DNA of 64,000 bases, taken from the NCBI RefSeq assembly GCF_000255115.2, contig NC_018068.1, positions 1,178,001-1,242,000 on the forward strand, written 5' to 3'. Origin of the DNA: Desulfosporosinus acidiphilus SJ4. Lineage in GTDB: Bacteria > Bacillota > Desulfitobacteriia > Desulfitobacteriales > Desulfitobacteriaceae. The notes below the pieces were generated by a model. It saw nothing but the letters and a program-made list of their open reading frames with translations. It searched no databases and was not told the DNA's origin. This document shows positions 58,276-64,000 of the stretch, one piece after another. Within the stretch, counting starts at the first letter, position 1, and each line of letters opens with the position of its first letter. A program made the translations under genes and the position numbers.

Positions 58276-60462
58276 ATGGGGAAGACATTAGTATTAACTG
58301 AAAAACCATCGGTTGGAAGAGAGGTTGCAAGGATTTTAAAATGCTCCCGGCAGGGAAATGGCTGCCTTATAGGTGAAAAATATATTGTGGTTTGGGCCTT
58401 AGGTCACTTGGTAACTTTGGCCGACCCTGAAGCGTATGATGCAAGCTATAAAATATGGAGAGCCGAAGATCTGCCTATGCTGCCGGCTAAAATGGAATTG
58501 GTGGTCATTAGGGAAACAGCTAAGCAGTTTGGGATTGTTAAGAATATGATGAGAAATCCGGAAGTGGATGAGCTTATTATCGCCACGGATGCAGGGCGTG
58601 AAGGAGAACTGGTGGCACGCTGGATTATCAAAAAGGCCGGTTGGCGTAAACCTATTAAACGGCTGTGGATTTCTTCTCTTACTGAAAGGGCAATAAGGGA
58701 CGGCTTTAATCACCTGCGTCCTGGGAAAGATTTCGAAACGCTGTATGCGGCAGCAGAATGCCGTGCCGAGGCAGATTGGCTGGTGGGTTTAAATGTCACG
58801 CGGGCTTTAACTTGTAAGTTCAATGCCCAACTTTCTGCCGGACGAGTACAAACCCCAACCTTGGCAATGATCGTTGAGCGGGAAAAGGAAATTAAGGAAT
58901 TTGTTCCGCAGGATTATTGGTCAGTGGCAGCTTCCGCACAATCCTTCGATCTGCGCTGGCAGGATAAAAATGGTCAAACCCGCATATTTAATAAAATTAA
59001 AGCAGATGAGATTTTAACAAAGGTTAAAGGTCATCCCGGAGAGATTATTGACATTAAAAAAGAGGCCAAGCACGAGCCGCCGCCTTTGGCCTATGACCTC
59101 ACAGAATTACAGAGGGATGCCAATCGCAAATTTGGCTTTTCTGCCAAAACAACCTCCAATATCATGCAGCAGCTCTATGAAAACCATAAGTTGGTGACCT
59201 ATCCGCGCACAGATTCCCGCTATATCAGTGATGACATTGTGCCGACGCTTCCGGAACGATTGAAAAGTGTGGCGCAAGGTCCTTATGTTAACCTAGCGCG
59301 AGGAATCCTAAGAACTAAACCGAACGTTACAAAGAGGTTTGTTGACAATTCCAAAGTTTCAGATCACCATGCGATCATCCCGACAGAACAGCCTGCTATG
59401 TTGAATAGGCTTAGTTCAGATGAACTTAAGATTTATGACTTAATTGTGCGCAGATTTCTAGCCGTTCTCCTACCGCCCTTTGAATACCAGCAAACCACCG
59501 TGAAGATGAAAGTCAATGGCGAGGTGTTTACCACCAAAGGAAGAATTGTCTTGAAAAAAGGGTGGAAAGATGTTTATGCGGGAGATTATACAGGGGCTGA
59601 AGATGAGGATGAAGGAGAAGCTCAAGGATTGCAAACCTTGCCGGAAATAAGCCTCGGTGACAGGCTGAAGAGTTTGTCCATACGACTGGATTCTCATAAA
59701 ACGAAGCCCCCTTCAAGGCATACGGAGGCCACCTTGCTTTATGCCATGGAGCACCCCGCTCAGATGATCGAGGATCGCCAGTTGAGGGATATCATGGCTC
59801 AAAGCCATGGTTTGGGTACACCGGCAACGCGGGCTGAGATCATTGAAAAGCTCTTTAATTCCTTCTACATGAATCGCCAAGGCAAAGAGATTGTTCCCAC
59901 TTCCAAAGGAATTCAACTTATTAACTTAGTGCCGGAGGAACTTAAATCTCCGGAATTAACTGCCCAATGGGAACAACAATTAAATGAGATAAGTAAAGGA
60001 AGGGTAAATGCTCAGACTTTCTTAAAAGATATGCGTCAGTATGCTGCACAGCTTGTCTCGACAGTTAACGGCAGCAGTCAATTTTTCAAACATGATAACT
60101 TAACAAGAACAAAGTGTCCCAATTGCGGAAAGTTTCTCTTGCAGGTGAAAGGCAAGAAAGGCGAAATGTATGTTTGTCAAGACCGCGAATGTGGCTATAG
60201 ACAGAATATTTCTCAGATGTCTAATGCTCGCTGCCCGGAATGCCACAAAAAGATGGAGCTTCGGGGAGAGGGCGAAAGTAAATTGTTCTTTTGTACTTGC
60301 GGTTATCGGGAAAAACTTTCTGCCTTTAAGAAACGAAAAGAGGCTGGAAATACAACCGGTAATAAAAAAGAAGTTAGCGCTTATTTAAGGAAACAAAATG
60401 AAGATGCGCTGAAAAATACAGCCTTAGCAGACGCCTTGGCTAAACTTCAACTAAAAAAATAA
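58276..60462 (+). CDS. topB: DNA topoisomerase III
   Basis: The 728-residue type IA topoisomerase has a Toprim domain (1-150: LTEKPSVGREVARIL with the acidic Glu, IIATDAGREGELVARWII with DxD-equivalent) and the topoisomerase IA core to about 590. The catalytic Tyr309 sits in KLVTYPRTDSRYIS; QLSAGRVQTPTLAMI and LPPLAYDLTELQRDANRKFG-like segments mark the gate. The C-terminus has two zinc ribbons (CPNCGKFLL, CQDRECGYRQ, CPECHKKM, CTCGYR), which are usual for TopB of clostridia. It relaxes or decatenates DNA at replication intermediates. The start is ATG 58276, RBS AGGAGC. A terminator follows at 60475. Confidence 0.95.
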   Translation: MGKTLVLTEKPSVGREVARILKCSRQGNGCLIGEKYIVVWALGHLVTLADPEAYDASYKIWRAEDLPMLPAKMELVVIRETAKQFGIVKNMMRNPEVDELIIATDAGREGELVARWIIKKAGWRKPIKRLWISSLTERAIRDGFNHLRPGKDFETLYAAAECRAEADWLVGLNVTRALTCKFNAQLSAGRVQTPTLAMIVEREKEIKEFVPQDYWSVAASAQSFDLRWQDKNGQTRIFNKIKADEILTKVKGHPGEIIDIKKEAKHEPPPLAYDLTELQRDANRKFGFSAKTTSNIMQQLYENHKLVTYPRTDSRYISDDIVPTLPERLKSVAQGPYVNLARGILRTKPNVTKRFVDNSKVSDHHAIIPTEQPAMLNRLSSDELKIYDLIVRRFLAVLLPPFEYQQTTVKMKVNGEVFTTKGRIVLKKGWKDVYAGDYTGAEDEDEGEAQGLQTLPEISLGDRLKSLSIRLDSHKTKPPSRHTEATLLYAMEHPAQMIEDRQLRDIMAQSHGLGTPATRAEIIEKLFNSFYMNRQGKEIVPTSKGIQLINLVPEELKSPELTAQWEQQLNEISKGRVNAQTFLKDMRQYAAQLVSTVNGSSQFFKHDNLTRTKCPNCGKFLLQVKGKKGEMYVCQDRECGYRQNISQMSNARCPECHKKMELRGEGESKLFFCTCGYREKLSAFKKRKEAGNTTGNKKEVSAYLRKQNEDALKNTALADALAKLQLKK

Positions 60463-60474
60463 GGGACTCTGGAC

Positions 60475-60530
60475 AAAGGGAGGTCGAAGAACTGCTTTTC
60501 ATAGTAGTGAGCGACACTCCCTTTCTTTTA
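60475..60530 (+). terminator. Terminator of topB
   Basis: AAAGGGAG (60475-60482) pairs with CTCCCTTT (about 60516-60523), with an inner GTCG/CGAC, followed by CTTTTA. Confidence 0.7.
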
Positions 60531-60620
60531 TGAACAGAAATCAAGAAAATCAGCCTTTGGAACGATTATTCCTCTCCAAACATAAATCATATTATGGGAT
60601 TTCTTAAAGGAGAGGGTGCT

Positions 60621-62213
60621 ATGGAGCTAAAAAGTGATGTCAACGAATGCCTCGCCAAAGCCAGAAGTTATGTAGCCGAAGGCATAGAACAAATCTTAAC
60701 AGGAAATCTCACTGAAATGTATGGAGTATCTCCAAGTCCGGGAGCTTCAGCCCTTGCTGCCCTTGCTCTTCTGGCAATAGGGCGGGGGTTTGAGAAGGCC
60801 CAGAGGCAAGGAGTTCAATGGTTATGGCAGAACCGCCGCGGTGGATGGGGGAAGTTTCCCGGTGATAAGCCTGACCCGGAAATAACGCAAATTGTAAATG
60901 CTGTTTTGCAAGGCAGTGAAGGCGGGTGGATGGCCAAAATCCGTCTTTTATCACAGGCAAGGCAATTTTCGGAGATGGTTTTATCTTTAGGACAAAGGGT
61001 AGTGCCCGGTTTGGAAGGTCCTACACCTGAGGAAACCATTCTTCCCAATATACTTGAAGAGAAAGTTTTGGCTAAATTGCCCCTCTATGGCCGCCCCGTT
61101 GTTGTAGCGGCTTCGATCCTAGCTTCGGATTCCCCGGAAGGAATTAGTCGAGGAATCCGCTATCTTCTGGAAAATCAAATGTCTGACGGTTCCTGGGCTG
61201 AGGATATTGTAGCAACAAGCTTAGGCATTTTGGGCCTCCTGCGCCGCGGCGGCAATTCTACAGCTGTAGAAAAAGCGGGACAATGGTTAGCCTCGAAACA
61301 GTACTCCAGTGGAGGATGGCCGGCTTTTGACCAGCTTAAGATCTGGTCAGTGGGCTGGGCAGTATGTATCTTTGGCGAACAAATGAAAAGAAACGAAGCG
61401 ACTCCTTGGCTTGCTCGGGCAATCGATTATCTTAAAGAGGGCCAGAATTCAGACGGAAGCTATGGAAGTACTCCCCCACATACACATCCGGATTTGGACG
61501 ATACCTCGGTTGCCTTAACCGCTTTGCATCAGGTACTTCGGAAGCAGAATAAGCAGGGAATAGAGCTCCTAAGAAGGCTGCAAAATCCTGACGGGAGCTG
61601 GGGGACGTTCCCAAGTTTCACAGGGTTACCTCCGTCTATTTCCTCAGAGTTTCCTGTCTATATTGCCAGCGTTGATGTTACGATTCATGCTCTGGAAGCT
61701 TTATGGGGTTCATCCCAAGCAGACGATCAAACATTTTGGCGAGGATTAAATTGGCTTATTTCTCAGCAGGATGAGCAGGGAGCCTTTCCGGCTTCGTGGT
61801 TTGAAGGAAAAATCTACAGTACTGCCCAGGTCCTTGAACTTCTCGGCAAATGGAAACTTAGCTGGGAACACTGGATGATTCCGCGCAAAATTCAAGCCGC
61901 CCGCAAAAAAGGATTGGAATTTTTGCTGAAGGCACAGAACCATGGAGATTGGGGCTCTGTTGCTGAGACAGGATTAGCCCTATCGGGATTATGGCGGTAT
62001 GGGCGATTCGTCCCGAGAGATCTCATGGATAATGGAGTAAAGAACCTTCTCAACGCTCAGAAAGCCAATGGTTCCTTTAAGCCGTCATATGGCGGGATTT
62101 ATGCTAAGGGATGGAATTATGAAGAACCCCTTACAACGGCTTTAACAGCTATCCGGGCTCTGGGGCGCTATCAAACGTTATATGTCACCAAACGAGCATT
62201 TCTCGGCTTTTAA
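60621..62213 (+). CDS. Class-II terpene-cyclase-like protein (squalene-hopene cyclase superfamily)
   Basis: The 530-residue protein is built of alpha/alpha-barrel prenyltransferase-like repeats. QW-type motifs (GSWAED, GGWPAF, GSYGS, GSWGTF, GDWGS, GSF) are spread from about 70 to 510. The sequence HPDLDDTSVALTAL places a DxDD motif at residues 291-294 (D291, D293, D294), the proton donor of class-II cyclases; squalene-hopene cyclases use the same motif. It is about 100 residues shorter than SHC and lacks a clear signal peptide, so the substrate may be a shorter prenyl diphosphate or another polyprenyl chain. ATG 60621 is preferred (AAAGGAGAGGG ahead) over 60594. It is followed by a UbiB kinase and an ABC ATPase in the same direction. 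Confidence 0.75.
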   Translation: MELKSDVNECLAKARSYVAEGIEQILTGNLTEMYGVSPSPGASALAALALLAIGRGFEKAQRQGVQWLWQNRRGGWGKFPGDKPDPEITQIVNAVLQGSEGGWMAKIRLLSQARQFSEMVLSLGQRVVPGLEGPTPEETILPNILEEKVLAKLPLYGRPVVVAASILASDSPEGISRGIRYLLENQMSDGSWAEDIVATSLGILGLLRRGGNSTAVEKAGQWLASKQYSSGGWPAFDQLKIWSVGWAVCIFGEQMKRNEATPWLARAIDYLKEGQNSDGSYGSTPPHTHPDLDDTSVALTALHQVLRKQNKQGIELLRRLQNPDGSWGTFPSFTGLPPSISSEFPVYIASVDVTIHALEALWGSSQADDQTFWRGLNWLISQQDEQGAFPASWFEGKIYSTAQVLELLGKWKLSWEHWMIPRKIQAARKKGLEFLLKAQNHGDWGSVAETGLALSGLWRYGRFVPRDLMDNGVKNLLNAQKANGSFKPSYGGIYAKGWNYEEPLTTALTAIRALGRYQTLYVTKRAFLGF

Positions 62214-62327
62214 GGAAACAGTGATCTCGTTTAAAAACATGTTGATACTGGATAAAGGGTCATTATTAGGTATCTTGGAATATTATAGGTTATGACGTCA
62301 GGAAGCTTGAAAAGGAGCGCTTTTCCT

Positions 62328-63671
62328 GTGTTTGGAATGATTTTTCAGCATTTTGGCCGCTATCAAGAGATTGTATCTGTGCTGATTCGCCATGGATTTG
62401 GTTTTATTCTTTTTGAGAGCATGGGTCTAAAAAGTCAGGGCAAAACAGATATTGTCATGGCACGTCTTGGCCAACGCATTCGACTTGTGTTGAGTGAGCT
62501 GGGTCCAACGTTTATCAAGCTTGGTCAATTTGCCAGTACGCGCCCGGACATTATCCCCATGCCTATTATTTATGAATTGGAACAGCTTCAAGACAGAGTC
62601 CGGCAAGTCCCTTTTGCAGTTATGCGCCGGACCGTGGAACAGGAATTAGGGGCTTCGCTGGAAGACCTTTTTCAAGAGTTTGATCCCTCTCCGCTGGCAT
62701 CAGCTTCAATTGGTCAAGTCCATTTTGCCCGCCTGAAAACCGGCGAATCTGTTGCAGTTAAAGTGCAGCGCCCGAATTTGGAAATAATCCGGACAGATTT
62801 AGAAATTCTTAAAGAAATTATTCCCTTAATAGAAAATCGTTTTCCAAAATTAAAATCCTATTCTCTCCGGGGAATCCTAGGGGAATTTTCAAGATGGCTG
62901 GAAGCCGAGCAAGATTATTTGGCAGAAGGTAAAAATGCTGAGACCATAGCCAAGGGATTTGCCAGAGATTCTCAAGTGATTTTTCCTCGAATCTTTTGGA
63001 CTCACACTACCAGGCGCGTTCTGACCATGTCGTATCTTGAGGGGATCAAACTCAATGAGCGGGAGAAAATCTTAACCCTCTATGATGGCCGAACCATCGC
63101 CGAACTTCTCGGCGGCGCGTTGCTCCGGCAAATTTTAAGAGATGGTTTTTTTCATGGAGATCCTCATCCCGGAAATATCATTGTCTTGTCTAAGGAGAAG
63201 ATTGGGTTAATCGATTTCGGGATTGTGGGAGTTTTGAATCAGCGTTTAAAACGCAAATTATTGAAGGTCATCTTGGCTTTAAAGAGACGCGATTCCAAAG
63301 CCATGGCTGAATCTTTGCTGCGTCTGGGAATCTCGCCGAAAAAGGTGGACTTTGGAGGCTTATGCCAAGATCTGACGGAGATTTGCAGAAGTCATTTGGA
63401 TGTTCCTTTCTGTCAAGTAGATTTACGGAAAGTCATTAATGACTGTATGAACTTGGCGTTTCGATATGAGATTCAATTTCCGCCTGAGTTTGTCTTATTA
63501 GGAAAATCGCTCCTAACCCTCGAAGGAATCATCCATAAACTGGACCCTTCCATGAGCTTAGCGGAGTTAATCAAACCTTTTCGGAGTTACTGGTTTTTAG
63601 AGCATTGGAGTATTAAAGAGTGGTTTAAAAGTTTTTTGTCTAAGAAGGTGTTAAACCATGATCCAGGTTAA
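62328..63671 (+). CDS. AarF/UbiB (ABC1) family atypical kinase
   Basis: The 447-residue protein of the ABC1/ADCK/UbiB family has the signature KxGQ motif [16 protein letters not shown] (KLGQ about 64-67), [20 protein letters not shown] with the Ala-rich nucleotide loop and the Lys in [22 protein letters not shown] holds the catalytic-loop Asp/Asn (about 273-282) and LIDFGIVG the metal-binding DFG (about 292-299). Members support isoprenoid-lipid (quinone) metabolism by extracting or moving lipids. Start: GTG 62328 has AAAAGGAG nine bases upstream; ATG 62292 lies in the same frame with a poor RBS. There is a 14-bp overlap with the ABC ATPase gene, and the preceding gene is a cyclase-like protein, so a lipid-related role is plausible. 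Confidence 0.88.
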   Translation: MFGMIFQHFGRYQEIVSVLIRHGFGFILFESMGLKSQGKTDIVMARLGQRIRLVLSELGPTFIKLGQFASTRPDIIPMPIIYELEQLQDRVRQVPFAVMRRTVEQELGASLEDLFQEFDPSPLASASIGQVHFARLKTGESVAVKVQRPNLEIIRTDLEILKEIIPLIENRFPKLKSYSLRGILGEFSRWLEAEQDYLAEGKNAETIAKGFARDSQVIFPRIFWTHTTRRVLTMSYLEGIKLNEREKILTLYDGRTIAELLGGALLRQILRDGFFHGDPHPGNIIVLSKEKIGLIDFGIVGVLNQRLKRKLLKVILALKRRDSKAMAESLLRLGISPKKVDFGGLCQDLTEICRSHLDVPFCQVDLRKVINDCMNLAFRYEIQFPPEFVLLGKSLLTLEGIIHKLDPSMSLAELIKPFRSYWFLEHWSIKEWFKSFLSKKVLNHDPG

Positions 63672-64000
63672 CGGATTGTCAAAAGTGTATACAAACCTTC
63701 GACGAAGGAATACGAAGGCAATCTCAAACTATGTTGCGGGGCTTAAAGAAATCACGTTTCATGTCCGACAGGGAGAAGTGTTTGGTTTATTAGGACCAAA
63801 CGGTGCAGGAAAAACGACCGTGATTCGTCACCTTATGGGGTTTATTAAACCGGACTCCGGATATGCCCGGATCAATGGCTTAGATTGTTGGGAAGAATCT
63901 AAGGACGTAAAGGCCTTAGTGGGATATCTTCCGGGGGAAATGAATTTTCTCAGAGAGATGACAGGCCATGAGTTTTTGAACCTTATGGCCGGAATGCATG
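63658..64000 (+). CDS. ABC transporter ATP-binding protein (partial, 3' end outside window)
   Basis: The open frame from ATG 63658 runs to the window end, 114 codons. It contains an N-terminal strand [16 protein letters not shown], a short variable insert ([14 protein letters not shown]) and Walker [21 protein letters not shown] (about 44-63), followed by the strand-turn [13 protein letters not shown] and [10 protein letters not shown] before the Q-loop region. The last residues seen are FLNLMAGMH. Members of this ABC-2 type class export drugs, lipids or peptides with a permease downstream. The start has AAGAAGGTG ahead and overlaps the UbiB gene by 14 bp, which ties it to the cyclase/UbiB cluster. 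The permease is not visible. Confidence 0.85.
   Translation, partial: MIQVNGLSKVYTNLRRRNTKAISNYVAGLKEITFHVRQGEVFGLLGPNGAGKTTVIRHLMGFIKPDSGYARINGLDCWEESKDVKALVGYLPGEMNFLREMTGHEFLNLMAGMH

Overview
The window looks like chromosomal DNA of a low-to-mid GC, Gram-positive, spore-former-type clostridium, most likely Peptococcaceae (Desulfosporosinus/Desulfitobacterium-like). The reasons are four proteins carrying CWB2 cell-wall-binding repeats, strong AGGAGG-type ribosome binding sites with many GTG/TTG starts, an ECF sigma/ZAS anti-sigma pair, and D-galacturonate catabolism fed by a TRAP transporter. The genus is an inference; no rRNA or other marker is present, and I see no tRNA, rRNA, CRISPR array, transposase or prophage.

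1-9.3 kb: the tail of a probable U32 peptidase, then two tandem minus-strand genes encoding the same 1157-residue S-layer-type protein. They lie in two almost identical 4.0 kb repeats (offset 4413 bp) that include a long structured 5' leader. 9.5-14.7 kb: a small unknown gene, an HD phosphohydrolase, an RlmN-family radical SAM methyltransferase, a DegV protein, then a DUF2089-SHOCT-YvlD type envelope operon with a very large palindrome at its promoter. 14.9-24 kb: a CWB2/SH3 amidase, ilvB-ilvN, a CWB2 subtilase and a Bcr/CflA-type efflux pump. 24.2-27.6 kb: ECF sigma factor, anti-sigma factor and an ABC-2 transporter, followed by a GC-rich palindromic intergenic island.

28-37.9 kb: a D-aminoacylase family hydrolase, an MFS permease, a gene of unknown function, pheA, an Xre regulator, a single-domain response regulator, the agmatine-to-putrescine pair aguA-aguB, and a decayed nitrogen/ion-transport segment in which an intact PII gene sits between remnants of an ArsB/NhaD-type permease and an Amt ammonium channel. 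38.2-49.7 kb: a complete galacturonate regulon (LacI-type regulator with a palindromic operator, TRAP transporter DctPQM, Gfo/Idh/MocA oxidoreductase, UxaC, KDPG aldolase, KDG kinase, UxaB, UxaA). Together these take D-galacturonate to pyruvate and glyceraldehyde-3-phosphate.

49.9-64 kb: a SWIM/SNF2 helicase, an unknown protein, a ferredoxin-type aldo/keto reductase, a divergent aspartokinase of the kind seen in ectoine clusters with a YbaK-like deacylase, a truncated EamA transporter, topoisomerase III, and a cluster of a class-II terpene-cyclase-like protein with a DxDD motif, a UbiB/AarF kinase and an ABC ATPase cut by the window end. This last cluster is the best candidate for an uncharacterised pathway. 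Several small dispersed intergenic repeat families (hairpin elements resembling MITEs) recur at 9.3, 12.9, 14.8, 19.8, 27.9, 33.3, 34.6 and 54.2 kb.
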